DNA from: Echinometra lucunter
Taxonomy: Eukaryota > Echinodermata > Echinoidea > Camarodonta > Echinometridae
DNA length: 64,000 nucleotides
Reading direction: 5' to 3'
Assembly: GCA_029962745.1 (NCBI GenBank)
Contig: CM057171.1
Coordinates: forward strand, 17,368,546 to 17,432,545
Numbering within the stretch: position 1 is the stretch's first letter; every line of letters starts with the position of its first letter. The translations under genes were made by a program, and so were the position numbers. Below, one piece after another: positions 13,000-22,656 of this stretch. The notes below the pieces were generated by a model, which ran no database searches, was not told where the DNA came from, and worked only from the letters and a program-made list of their open reading frames with translations.

Positions 13000-15900
13000 A
13001 TTTCAGCTTCATCTTTTTCTACTGATTTCTTAATTTTTCTAAAAGCAGGTCTGTGCTTACAGGGTTGTGATACATAAACAGTTATTTTTAATTCCATCCT
13101 TATTCAGAGCCCGAGCTAGGCCAAGGTCCTAGTCTGGCCCTAAATCAGCTAGACTATAATCATGCTAGCCTAGATCTAGTGCCGAGGCCTAACTTTATTT
13201 TACTTTGTGTAGGAAATACACTGTAATAATAATAATAATAATAATATACAGTTCTTGTATAGCGCATGTACATGTATATAACTTGTTGGAGCTCAGCTAA
13301 AATTTTCTAATGAATTCCTTACTGGTAAATTCAGCATGGGAAAATTGAGGCCTCAAATATGTATCAACAAATATTCAAGAGATTGGTATAAGCAGGTCTG
13401 AAGTTAGGATCTAGTCCCATGATTGTATCTGTAGTGGAATAGACATGCACAAACGTCAATGAATTTAAGGGTAAGGCATATTGTGCATTCAACTGCTAAG
13501 GTTAACTAGTGGCAACTAACGTTTCAACATTATGACACATCTTCGCTTTTCCTTGCATGTGACTACTTAAATCTTGGTTTAAAGAAATTGCCATACTGAT
13601 GAAATAAAATACAAAAATTGATATTCAAAGATTATACAGTAATATGAAAAGAAATAACAGAGGAAGGATATTTCATAACACAACGTTACATGTCGGAATT
13701 ACAGATATTAACAACTTTATCTGTGAAACTATGCATGCATGCATGCAGCCTTGAAGTTGAAGTTGCAGGGCACTACGAAACGAGTTAACGAGTCACATAT
13801 TAAAACTGAATTGAATGCACGAAATGCCTTTAAAACCCGTAATTTCTACTGGAACAAACTGTGTGAAGAAATTATAATAATGATCTTACCGATTCATCCA
13901 AGGAATGACATTTGATCATCAGCTAGAGCCAGATTAATCGACGGACTAGTAACATAGGTCTTGAGTCACTGTTCTGGTATTTTCTTCGCACGTGTGTTTT
14001 GTTTTGGTTTGGTGTTGTTATTTTTTTCTCCAGTGCGCTCTGCATGTTTTGATATGCGCTGACTTTAGCGCGGTTTTACTGCGTAAGCCATTTGGAGAGC
14101 TAAGGGCCCTTTTGTCGCGTCGCGGCCCATATAAATTTGAAAACACAATGTCTCTACTGTTATGGAATTCAGAAAAAGCTTTGTATTTTTGCAGTTTGTA
14201 TTGGATCAATCCAATCGACTGACATTCCTAGGACCGACATCTACAAAAAATTACCCTGATCGACAGCTTGTGACACTCAATGGCTGAGACAGACAGTCTT
14301 GTTGGCTATCGGTTTTATGGACTGTAGCCATTTGTCTAATCATCTTACAGCTTGTTATTTGAAGGTTCAAATATTCCGAAGGGGTTGTTATTCTGAAGGT
14401 TTGGTATTCCTACTGTCCGTTATTCCTACGTTTCGTTATTCCTACAGTCTGCTATTACAAAGGTTGGAATGAATCGAAACCTTTTTTTTTTCAGATTAAT
14501 GAACTCTATTTTAATTTCAGACTAACGAACTGTATTTCATTTTTAGATTAACAAACCCCATTTCACTTTCAGAATAATGAAGCTTTATTATTTTGAACTC
14601 TATTTTCTTTTCCGAAAAACAAATCTTTGGAATAAAGACTGTCGGAAGTGAAAAGTTTCGAAATAACAAACCTTCAGATAAATGCAGCAAATCTTTGGAT
14701 TAACAAACCGTATTTCATTTTCGGATTAATAATACATGAAATTCATGTATTTGGAATAATGAACCTTGGGAAAAACGAACCTTAGGAAGAATAAACCTTC
14801 GGATTAATGAGCCGCACCCAATCATCTTACCTTTTGGAGTGTTGCAGTTGTTTCAACCTTGCTGTCCTTTCGAGTGGACAGTATGATGGCTTCATGAAGA
14901 CACGTTTGTCCATCGATGGACGGGATGTTGAGGTCAGCCCCAGAGGAAACCAATGTCTCAATGACTGAAGTGTGTCCACGTTGGGTGGCTAAATGAACTG
15001 CTGTACACCCTTTCTGTGCAGTTTGTCCAACAACCTACATTTAACAAATAAAAAATCATCCTTTGTAAATAAGATTCTACAAGCAGCAGACCTACAGATT
15101 TTTTATACACTGATGCAAACAAAATGTGTGAGAAATTAGAATCACAAAATCATAATCTGTAAATACAGCTTTCTAGATTTAGACTTATTGGTATAATGCA
15201 CGTTTGTATACGTAGTTTCCTCACTATTTCTTTATTTTTAGAATAACTAGATAGATTTAAATCTTAAAAGGTATGAACATTTAAGCAAGCATTATACATG
15301 TTCAAACATGAAAAGGCTTTGAGCAGTCCTTATGGAGAGATATGGATATATACCTCAATTTACGAGAAAATTTCAACCTAGTTTAACTTGGTTCAATACT
15401 TGCTGAGCTTTCTAACTTTTTACTAATACAATTTTGATGCTTGCTGAAGTTTAATCAGCAGCAATTTATAACAAACCTTCAGAAATATTAAAAAATTACC
15501 TTTTCATGTTCTGCTAACTCCTCAGTATTTGCGTGACCATTTGGGGGAGATAAGTCGAGATGCTTCTGTCCTTCTGCACACCATGTTTCTAGAATTGTCC
15601 CATTGAGCTGGTCTTGTTCTCCAGCGAGATGTACAGCACTTTGACCATGTGGTATAGACTTGTTCACTTCAGCTCCATGATCAAGAAGATATTTTGTGAC
15701 CTCAACGTGTCCATTTGCAGCGGACAAATGTAGGGCAGTTGAGCCTTTACTGGTAACCTTCTCCACAACTGCACCTCGTAGAAGAAGGCTCTTTGCAATA
15801 TCACCGTGACCATTCTGAGCTGCAATGTGCAGAGGACTCCAACCACTGTTGTCCGTCACATTGACGTCAGTTCCTTGGTTGAGCAAGCAGTTTGTGATAC

Positions 15901-18900
15901 TGAGATGGCCATTCTGTGCCCCAACATGTAAGGCTGTCGAACCTTTCTGTTTGGTTTTCCCACCGAGCTCTGCCCCTCGACGGAGCAAAAGATCGATGAT
16001 TTCAAGATGGCCGACAAACGCAGCAACATGTAGAGCAGTGACGTTATCATCACCTCCTTTATTAATCTCAGCTCCTTGATCGAGGAGATATTCTGCAATA
16101 CTACAATGACCCATTTGTGCTGCAATATGGAGGGCGGTCCAGCCAACATTATTGCTTTCATTCACATCAACTCCTTGTCTCACCAGATACTGCACAACTT
16201 GAAGATGGCCACCATCTGTAGCATATTGCAGTGATGTGCGAGCAACTGTTCTGCTTCCTCGACTGGAGTGAAAATCTTGCATGTCAAGATCAGATGTTAT
16301 AAGTGGCATATACAAGATAGTCATCCCGCCCAGCACTGTCTTTTCCTCATCTGCATCTTGATATTTACTTCTACCAAGTTCATCTTCTGCAGCACCTTTA
16401 AATATTGTGCAAATATCAAGAAGTCTTCTAACTCTACTCTCTTCTCGAACTTGGATGCATCGCATAACATCATATTGGCCATACTGCTCATCAAATCGTA
16501 AAGCAATGGAGTCACTCTGGCTTCTCTTGCTCAGTGCAGCACCCTGGTCAAGCAGATATTTGGTGATGCCAGTGTGTCCAGCATACAAAGCAAAATGGAG
16601 AGCAGTGGTCCCATCTCCATCACATGCATCTACCTCACCTCCATGAGCAATCAGGTGTTTTACGATACCTAAATGACCTTCCCCCATGGCATAATGGAGG
16701 GGAGTCATTCCAAAGTCATTTCCCTTATTGATGTTGGCGCCTTCACTGACCAGACATTCCAAGACATCCATGTGACCTTTCCTTGCAGCATTATGCAAAG
16801 CACATGTACCAAAGGCATTGCTGCAATTCACATCAGCTCCTTGACTTAGCAAAAATTTTGTGATATCGAGGAGTCCATTTCTTGCAGCAATATGCAAGGC
16901 TGTCCAACCAAAGGAACCGGTCTCATCCAACTCCACTCTACAATGATCGACCAGATCTTTGGTGGCCTCCAAATCACCTCTCTCGACAGCAGAATGCAAC
17001 TCTGTCCAATAAATTGTACTTGCCTCTTCCAATTCTGCTCCTTGACTAAGCAAAACATTTGTAACACCAACATGACCCTCCACAGCAGCAATATATAAAG
17101 CCGACCATCCTTTGTCAGTTACCTTATTTACATCAGCTCCCTGACTGATGAGATAGTTGGTCACATCTGCATGCCCTGTCGTTGCAGCTAAATGTAATGC
17201 AGTCCACCCAGATCTATTGCCAAGATTCACCTCGGCTCCTTGACAAATCAGATATTTGGTGACATCCAGATGACCGCCCACTGCTGCTGAATGTAAAGCA
17301 GTCCACCCATAATCATTCCTACCATTCACCTCAATGTCTTGACTAATCAGATATTTGGTGACATCTAGATGGCCATTTCCAGCAGCGCTATGTAACAAGG
17401 TAAACCCATGCCTGGAAGTCTTTTTCACTTCAGCTCCTTGGCTGACGAGGTACCTAGTGACATCAGCATGGCCATTTTCTACAGCTCCAAGCAGCACACC
17501 CCAACCGTTTTTGCAGACATTATGTATATCAGCTCCATGATTGATTAGATATTTGGTGATTTCCAGATGACCACTCTGTGAAGCCGACTGTAATGCTGTC
17601 CAGCCATCATTTCTGCCCCTTTTGACATCAGCTCCTTGACTGATCAGTTCCTTGACAACATCAAGATGACCATTCTGTGCAGCTGAATGTAATGCCGTCC
17701 CACCATCATTTTTGCCCTTATTTACCTCAGCTCCGCTATGAATTAGTTCTTTGACAACATCAAGATGACCATTCTGTGCAGCCCCATGAAGTGCAGTCCA
17801 TCCATCATCATCATCACCTTTGTTTACATCACCTCCTTGAATGATCAGATATTTGGTGACATCAAGATGACCATTATGCGCAGCTGAACGTAATGCAGTC
17901 ACACCATCATTATCACCTTTATTCACCTCAGCTCCCTCGCTGATAAGATATTTAGTGGCATCCAGATGACCATTCTGTGCAGCTGAACGCAGTGCTGTCC
18001 AACCATCATTATCATCCATTTCTATATCACCTCCTACACCGACTAGTTCCTTAATAATGTCAAGATGGCCATTCTGTGCTGCTAAGTGTAATGCAGTCTG
18101 ACCATTATTATCACCTTTGTTCACCTCAGCTCCTTGACTTATCAGATACTTGGTGACATCCAAATGACCATCCCGTGCAGCTGTACGCAGTGCAGTCCAC
18201 CCGTAATCATTACTCTTTTTTACATCAGCTCCTGCGCTGATTAGTTCTTTGATAATGTCAAGATGGGCACTCTGTGCACCTGAATGTAATGCTGTCCAAC
18301 CATCATTTTTGCCCAGATCAACCTCAGCTCCCTTATGAATTAGTTCTTTTGTAACGTCAAGATGACCTTTCTCCGCAGCACAATGTAATGCCGTCCAGCC
18401 GTCATCATCACCCTTGTTGATGTTGGCCCCTCCACTGATAAGTTCTTTGACAACATCGAGGTGACCCTCCACGGCAGCTGAATGTAATGCAGTCCAACCA
18501 TCGTCTCTGCCCTTATTAATCTCAGCTCCTTTATGAATTAGTTCCTTGGTGACATCAAGATGACCATTACAGGAAGCCCACTGTAATGCCGTCCGGCCGT
18601 CATTATCAGCCTCATTCTCATCAGCTCCTTGGCTGAATAGATATTTCAATACATGATGATGACCATTCATTGCAGCTAAATGTGAAGCAGTCCGTCCATT
18701 ATTAGCCCCTTTTTTCACATTAGCTCTTTTACTGATTAGATATTTTATGACATCTAGATGACCACCGTAAGCAGCAAGGTGTAATGCAGTCCAACCAGCA
18801 TTATCCTCATGATGCAACTCTGCTCCTTGGCTATTTAGATATCTGGTAACTTCAAGATGACCATTCTTTGCAGCACGTTGCAATGCAATTTGACCATTTT

Positions 18901-20216
18901 CACTTTTCCTGTTTACCTCTGCTCCTTTGCTGATTAATTCTTCTGCAACATCAAGGTGGTCATTCTGTGCTGCTAAGTGTAATGCTGTCCAACCGTCATT
19001 ATCACCATGATGCACCTCTGCTCCTTGACTAATCAGATATCTCGTAACATCAAGATGACCATTCTGTGCAGCACTTTGCATTGCAATTTGACCATAATCA
19101 TTTCTCTTATTCACCTCAGCTCCTCTACTGATCAGGTCATTGACAACATCAAGATGACCATTCTGTGCAGCTAGATGTAGAGCAGTCTGTCCATTACTAC
19201 TGCCTTGATTTACCTCAGCCCCTTGCCTGATCAGAAATTTGGTAACATCCAGATGACCATTCTCAGCAGCTCGAATTAGTGCAGGCCATCCATTGTTTTT
19301 ACCCTCAATCACCTCAGCTCCTTTACGGATCAATTTCTTTGACCAGATCAAGATGACCATGCTGGGCAGCTAAAAGTAATGCTGTCGAACCATCACCATC
19401 AATCTTCCTTACATCAGCCCCTGCATTGATAAGTTGTTGGACAATGTCAAGATGACCTTTACATGCAGCTGAGTGTAATGCAGTCCAACCATTACTGTTT
19501 CCTTTATTCACTTCAGCTCCTTTAGTGATAAGTTCTTTGATCACATCAAGATGACCATTATCAGCAGCACGAAGTAATGCAGACCAATCAACGTTTTTAC
19601 CCTCATTCACCTCAGCTCCTTTACTGATTAATTCTTTGACAATATCAAGATGGCCATTCTGTGCAGCTGAACGTAATGCCGTCCAACCATCACCATCCAT
19701 CTTCCTCACATCAGCCCCTTCACTGATAAGTGCTTGGACAATGTCAAGATGACCATTCAGTGCAGCTGAATGTAATGCAGTCCAACCACTATTTGTGCCC
19801 CTGTTCACCTCAGCTCCTTTAGTGATCAGCTCCTTGACGACATCTCCATGACCATTTTGTGCAGCAAGATGCAATGCAGTCCAGCTGTCATTATGGGCTA
19901 TGTCTACCTCAGCTCCTTGACTGATCAGATACTGCGCAACATCTAGACGACCAGTTTGTCCAGCAATGTGTAATGCAGTCCAACCGTCAGTGTTTATCAT
20001 GTTCACCGCAGCTCCTTGACTGATCAGATATTTGGTGACATCAAGATGACCACCTTGTGCAGCTAGCTGCAATGCCGTCCAAGCATCATTAATTTTATTA
20101 ACCTCTGCTCCTTTACTTATCATTCCTTTGACGATGTCGAGATGACCGTTCTGTGAAGCGCTGTTTAATGCATTCTGCAACTCATCAGTGCTGTCCTTTC
20201 TTTCATTTCCCTCCAT
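2088..20216 (-). CDS. Ankyrin-repeat / ZU5 / UPA / death-domain protein, ten exons, one frameshift
   Basis: Large intracellular scaffold-type protein. Coding exons on the minus strand are 20216-15500, 15034-14831, 8331-8174, 7162-7128, 6613-6275, 6032-5785, 5372-5244, 4356-4194, 3594-3549 and 2379-2088. All introns are GT-AG and every phase joins. With the frameshift in exon 1 discounted, the product is about 2,109 residues: about 43 ankyrin repeats of 33 residues (core LHSAAQNGHLDVTKYLISQG), two or three more in exons 2-3, a ZU5 domain (about 1710-1815), a UPA domain (about 1820-1997) and a death domain (about 2015-2100). No signal peptide or membrane segment is seen. Family knowledge: ZU5-UPA-death modules occur in ankyrins, UNC5 and PIDD, where they mediate protein contacts and death-fold signalling; sea urchins have many ankyrin-rich versions. 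The exact role is unknown. The ATG at 20216 follows an in-frame TAA 21 nt upstream. Confidence 0.9.
2391..2531. mobile_element. 141-bp foldback element next to death-exon acceptor
   Basis: Ends GGGGAGCGTTTTATGAAGTG and its approximate reverse complement, inverted over about 33 bp around CTTGTCGGTGA / TCACTGACAAG. It begins 12 bp from the exon edge. Confidence 0.75.
2580..2733. mobile_element. Short palindromic element, family 7
   Basis: Inverted ends ATAAAACTTGTTATCAGTAA / TTACTGATAACAAGTTTTAT. Related copies are at 35775-35922 and, interrupted by an hAT element, at 23448-24208. Confidence 0.8.
2866..3180. repeat. Dispersed repeat shared with 45474-45830
   Basis: Shares GGGTAAAAAATACC, CCCTAAAATCCTTA, GAAATAGCTCCTGTAAAGTT and other blocks in order with the copy in TPC2 intron 8. 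No termini were recognised. It is one of the few recognisable items in intron 9 of the ankyrin gene. Confidence 0.75.
3549..3594 (-). CDS. Exon 9: 46-nt microexon, Ser/Asp-rich linker
   Basis: Encodes ESVSDVSSDNSSFN with split codons at both ends. The acceptor is ATTTTGCAG and the donor GTGAGT. It enters in phase 1 and leaves in phase 2, exactly what is needed to join exon 8 to the death exon. It is a flexible acidic linker before the death domain. Confidence 0.8.
3726..4128. mobile_element. Palindromic element, family 8
   Basis: Starts GGGGTGTTTCACAAAG and ends CTTTGTGAATCATCCCC, with a second internal inversion (GCCATTCATGCCACTG / CAGTGGCATGAATGGC). Fragments of the same kind recur at 28795-28875, 29083-29380 and 38174-38455. 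Confidence 0.7.
4194..4356 (-). CDS. Exon 8: UPA domain, last part
   Basis: 54 codons plus one base. It begins VLSLKDIHSQMRHNIVLTMT and ends SLAFIVRYA. The segment VTVTQAGRLGASRS corresponds to the last UPA strands. The acceptor is AAATACAG and the donor GTTAGT. Confidence 0.82.
4508..4606. repeat. (TCC)n(TTC)n microsatellite
   Basis: About 100 bp of TCC then TTC trinucleotides; the open frames here are poly-Leu/Ser/Phe artefacts. Confidence 0.95.
4885..5035 (+). mobile_element. tRNA-derived SINE fragment
   Basis: tRNA-like head with box A-like GATCTAGTGG and box B-like GGGTTCAAATCC, followed by TTTGGCAAGA and ACCCAGGTGG, as in the reverse copy at 8385-8750. Confidence 0.7.
5244..5372 (-). 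CDS. Exon 7: UPA domain, middle part
   Basis: 43 codons in phase 0, starting EVQKEEEQQSYHMAHRSFPV and ending CEDKIAKTK. The acceptor is GCAAAACAG and the donor GTAACA. Confidence 0.85.
5785..6032 (-). CDS. Exon 6: end of ZU5 and start of UPA domain
   Basis: Reads LPRISRTRSSKAPGKWPYCK, then HLELFIDYCAEWWVLIPLEQ, the conserved ZU5-UPA junction with its paired tryptophans, and ends HADIPGIEM. The acceptor is ATCATAG and the donor GTCAGT. A similar acceptor-like segment lies about 115 bp upstream (plus 6126-6170; see findings). Confidence 0.9.
6275..6613 (-). CDS. Exon 5: ZU5 domain
   Basis: 112 codons plus split codons. It begins EEALPLMVNAVSAQVGCKGK and includes GISMVIPPGAV, the ZU5 core signature, then DDESMAAFGIRCDPPN and the strand VKIRIPHSTL. 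It ends VWDIRK with a GTACGT donor. I see no His-Phe-Ser self-cleavage motif of the PIDD type. Confidence 0.92.
7128..7162 (-). CDS. Exon 4: 35-nt microexon
   Basis: Encodes LSGIDLIRTYR plus parts of both flanking codons. The acceptor is ATTGACAG and the donor GTAAGA. It was recognised because exon 3 leaves two codon bases and exon 5 needs one; this 35-nt segment is the piece that reconciles the phases. It links the ankyrin array to the ZU5 domain. Confidence 0.82.
7538..8061. mobile_element. TTAA-flanked long-inverted-repeat element, family 3
   Basis: Left end TTAAAGGGAAAGTCCACCC, right end GGGTGGACTTTACCTTTAA; the arms are inverted copies of about 250 bp. Copies are at 37602-38174 and, internally deleted, 31372-31498. 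It lies in intron 3 of the ankyrin gene. Confidence 0.85.
8174..8331 (-). CDS. Exon 3: last ankyrin repeats
   Basis: 158 nt, from ISADFYQNEL to QMIFSR. It contains LVFYLLDHGAKSDVKDSQG, the final ankyrin helices, then NLPVHYARDE. It enters in phase 0 and leaves with two bases of an Arg codon; the acceptor is TGCTTAG and the donor GTTAGA. Confidence 0.88.
8385..8750 (-). mobile_element. tRNA-derived SINE, nearly complete
   Basis: The minus strand starts with a tRNA-like head (GTCTAGTGGATATGTCACCG, GAGTTCAAATCCC) and ends in AAGCGCT...ATAGCGC followed by a TTATTA tail. Same family as 4885-5035 and 60339-60650. Confidence 0.8.
8751..9907. other. Ankyrin gene intron 2, no gene seen
   Basis: AT-rich. 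The only notable item is GGGCCGCGACGC near 9318 with ACAAAAGGGCCC beside it, which recurs inverted near 14104-14128. Confidence 0.5.
9916..10030. mobile_element. 115-bp hAT-like foldback MITE with perfect 8-bp TSD
   Basis: Ends CAGAGGCGGCGGAAC and GTTCCGCCGCCTCTG; TTTCAGGG flanks both sides (9908-9915 and 10031-10038). Nearly the whole element is a palindrome. Confidence 0.9.
10039..11868. other. Ankyrin gene intron 2, low-complexity DNA
   Basis: Two related blocks (TCCAGGGAGGA, CACCATA) at about 10050 and 10218 suggest an old element. A CT-rich tract occupies 10620-10885. No gene was recognised. Confidence 0.5.
11869..12087 (+). mobile_element. SINE with a well-kept tRNA head
   Basis: Box A TGGCTCAGTAGGTAGAGCG and box B GGTTCGAACCC with normal spacing, then a non-tRNA body (CAACGTCGATCTGGCGCTGC). 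The head is tRNA-like, but the extended body marks it as a SINE rather than a tRNA gene. Confidence 0.8.
12088..13889. other. Ankyrin gene intron 2: poly(C), SINE-tail fragment, no gene
   Basis: A run of 30 C lies at 12967-12996. (ATA)n with CAGTTCTTGTATAGCGCA at 13224-13275 is the tail of a SINE like that at 60339. The rest is AT-rich without recognisable features. Confidence 0.6.
13890..13919 (-). other. Possible alternative first exon of the ankyrin gene
   Basis: Inside intron 2 the minus strand reads ATG, then MIKCHSLDES, then a strong GTAAGA donor. It leaves in phase 0, which joins exon 3 (ISADFYQ) in frame. A protein made from here would lack the ankyrin array but keep ZU5, UPA and death domains. 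No transcript evidence is available. Confidence 0.25.
14345..14818. repeat. Degenerate short tandem/inverted array
   Basis: Loose repetition of TTCGGATTAATGAACC-like and GTTATTCCTAC-like blocks about 40 bp apart, in opposite senses at the two ends, probably an old foldback element. It stops just before exon 2 of the ankyrin gene. Confidence 0.6.
14831..15034 (-). CDS. Exon 2: ankyrin repeat continuation
   Basis: 68 codons in phase 0 on both sides. It begins VVGQTAQKGCTAVHLATQRG and ends TATLQK. One full repeat plus the start of the next (GQTCLHEAI). The acceptor is AAATGTAG and the donor GTAAGA. Confidence 0.9.
15035..15499. other. Ankyrin gene intron 1
   Basis: 465-bp AT-rich intron between exons 2 and 1 with clean splice signals; nothing else seen. 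Confidence 0.8.
15500..20216 (-). CDS. Exon 1: start codon and giant ankyrin-repeat array
   Basis: One uninterrupted 4,717-nt exon. It starts at MEGNERKDSTDEL and ends at EHEK, followed by a GTAATT donor. Counting the consensus helix pairs gives 43 clear repeats and a degenerate 44th. Repeats 37 and 38 are separated by a non-ankyrin insert of about 90 residues (roughly 16220-16500) containing an acidic, charged stretch. The repeats are very alike in protein and DNA, suggesting expansion or gene conversion within the array. Repeat 9 is split by the one-base frameshift near 19335; on either side the reading frame is open. Confidence 0.92.
19334..19336 (-). other. Single-base frameshift inside ankyrin repeat 9
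   Basis: The coding strand reads GTCAAAGAAATTGATCCG, whereas sister repeats read GTCAAAGAATTAATC at the same place. One extra A after GAA shifts the frame and gives a stop eight bases later (at 19323). The downstream frame then stays open for more than 1,280 codons, so the break is recent or artefactual. Confidence 0.9.
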
Positions 20217-20744
20217 ATCGTGTTCTTGATCTGATTACTGGCAAAACCTTTTTTGCTACAAATGATCACGTAGCAGCTGTAATCCTGATTTTGTCAACTT
20301 CTGGAGATTGTGTTTAGTCAATCACTTCATATTGTACCTTCTACCCAGTTCTGAAAGAAAGCAGGAAGCTTGCCATTAGTTAATCTACAAAACATCTACA
20401 AATGAAACATTTAGGTACACAATGTAAAAAAAAGTAAAATTGTAATAAGTAAACTGCTGAGTGCACTGAGCACATTACATTTAAACTTGTTAAAATGGCA
20501 TAATTCTCTAATTTCTTTAATTTTTCTCTTTTTATTTCCTCACATTTTTATTATTTCATCACATTTTTCACAGTATTTGACCTGAAAATACCTTATAAAA
20601 TTAAATGTTTGAACTATATACATGACACATAATCAATTTAGATAAATTTTGCATGACAGCTCAAAGTGAAAATATTGTTTAAGATATTTTTAAAAGGAAT
20701 ATATTTCCACAAAGTTTTGGCCATTTACATTTGTAATGAATATT
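20217..20744. other. 5' flank of the ankyrin gene
   Basis: AT-rich. A possible acceptor (TAATCAG) lies 19 nt before the ATG, so a 5'-UTR exon may exist upstream. No promoter motif is convincing. Confidence 0.4.
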
Positions 20745-21965
20745 CATGAGTGCAGCAAAACCATCAGACTTGAATGATTTCTAGTGGTTTCTACTGGTTT
20801 GCCTTAGGTTTTTAACACTATGCTTAAAACATATGGCTTTGACTGGTGGTTTCTAATGGCATATACTGGTTTTAGATCCATTAGACTTTACTGGTTTCTG
20901 CTGGTGTGACTTAGTTTTTTGACCACCCTGCTTTTTCATTAGACTTGACTGTGGTTTCTAATGTCATTTATTGGTTTTAAGAATCATCGGATTTTACTGG
21001 TTTCTCCTGGTTTGACTTAGTTTATTTACCATCCTCCTTCAAGGAAAATGCAACCCAAGCATCAGTGTGCTCTTAGTGAATAAAGATGACCAAGAAGAGA
21101 AAACAGTGAAAGTTTGAGCAAAATCAGACAATCTGTTCAAGAGTTATAAATTTTTAAAGTTTTAGTAAATCCCTATTATGAGGATCTTTGAGTTGGCAAC
21201 TTTGCCAGCATCTGTGATGTCATCCTGGACAACTCTCAATTTGTTTTGCACATAATTTTTCAAAAAAAATTGATTTCTATGCAATTTCAAGTCAGAAATC
21301 AACACAATTCTTCCCAAATGCTTGCAAAATTGATATGGCCATGTCATACTTAAAAAATAAATGAAAAGAATTTTTATTTCTCTTGAAAATAAAGAAAATT
21401 TTGAATTCTGTGTACAAAATGAATGGAGAGTTGTCACGATGACATGACAGATGCTGGCAAAGTTGCCAATTCAAGGATCCCTTAATAAGGATTAACTTAA
21501 ACTTTCAAAGTTCAAAACTATTGAACAGATTGTCCGATTTTCCTCAAACTTTCACTGTTAATTCTTCTTCTTGTTCTTCATTCACTGGAAGCACACTCAT
21601 GTCTGGGTTGTATTCTCCTTTAAGCCATTAGACTTGACTGGTGTTTCTAATGTCATCTGCTGTTTTTAGATCATTTTGACTCTACTGGTTTCTACTTGTT
21701 TGACTTAGTTTATTTACCACCCTGCTTAAATCATTAGACTTGACTGGTTTCTGATGGCATCTAATGGTTTTTAGATCCATTAGACTCTACTAGTTTCTAC
21801 TGGTTTGACTTAGTTTTTATCTGAAACCATTAAATGCTGCTGAATTTTTATGGTTTTGACTGGTTTGTCAACGAGTTATCTTTAATGAATTTAGTGGTTT
21901 CTACTGGGTCAAAATTTAGGCTCTACTGGTCATTAAACACACATTAGAAACCAGTAGAACTTTAC
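20745..21965. repeat. Tandem array of about 105-bp units, split by a foldback element
   Basis: Units contain ATTAGACTTGACTGGTTTCT, TTTTAGATC, CTACTGGTTTCTACTGG, TTTGACTTAGTTT and ACCACCCTGCTT. A family 2 element (21039-21623) interrupts the array between two units. Confidence 0.85.
21039..21623. mobile_element. TTAA-type long-inverted-repeat element, family 2
   Basis: Arms start AAGGAAAATGCAACCCAAGC and end GTTGTATTCTCCTTTAA; more than 200 bp of each arm is inverted-complementary (TTGGCAACTTTGCCAGCATC). Copies are at 34186-34772 and 39890-40480. Confidence 0.85.
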
Positions 21966-21989
21966 TACTGGTTTCTACTGGTTTCTATG

Positions 21990-22656
21990 GGAATTTCAAC
22001 CGGGGGGGGGGGGGGTGCTGTTGTCCCCCCCAACACACACAAAATGCTTGAGCGAGAAGAGAAAACAGTGAGAGAATGTAGGAAGAGAAAGAGCAGACAA
22101 GGAATTAACAATGACAATGAAAAGTCGAAGCTTCTGCAGAATTCGTACAAGTCCCTCTTCCTGCACCCTCCCTCCTGGGGAGTGCGCAGTGCGTGCTCAG
22201 ATCATATAGTGCCTAAACCACTGGTGTAAATCTGTTTTGAAGAGTGGGGGGCTTCTGCTGAAATTTCATGTGAACTCACACTTAAGTATACATACACACA
22301 CCCTTACTCACCCAAGCAGACCCCCACACACATATTGTTCTTTTATTTTTGTGGGCGAGCGAAGCAAGCGAGCGAAAAAATAACCACTTTTTTGGTTTTT
22401 AAGAGTAATTCTAATGAAAATTCCACTATATGACCACCGTTTATGACATTTTAATGAAAAATTTCACCATCTGATTAATTACAATGTCATTTTTCCTTAA
22501 AATGAGGGGGGATATACGCCATCCCCCCTCTCCAAAAAGTGACGGATATATCCCCCCATACCCCCCCCCCCCCCCCCGCGGGATTTACGCCAATGGCCTA
22601 CACTTTGCATGCTTGCTATACTGCCCCCTAAAATGAAATCCTAGCTACGCCACTGA
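21990..22656. mobile_element. hAT-like remnant with poly(G)/poly(C) tracts
   Basis: The right end GCTACGCCACTG is the reverse complement of the common hAT terminus CAGTGGCGTAGC. The interior has GCGAGCGAAG motifs like the element at 23542. The left end and target duplication could not be placed. Confidence 0.5.

Noticed and set aside
19323..19360. Programmed ribosomal frameshifting joining the two ankyrin frames
   Set aside because: No slippery heptamer with a downstream structure is apparent, and sister repeats show the simple one-base difference; an indel is the simpler reading.
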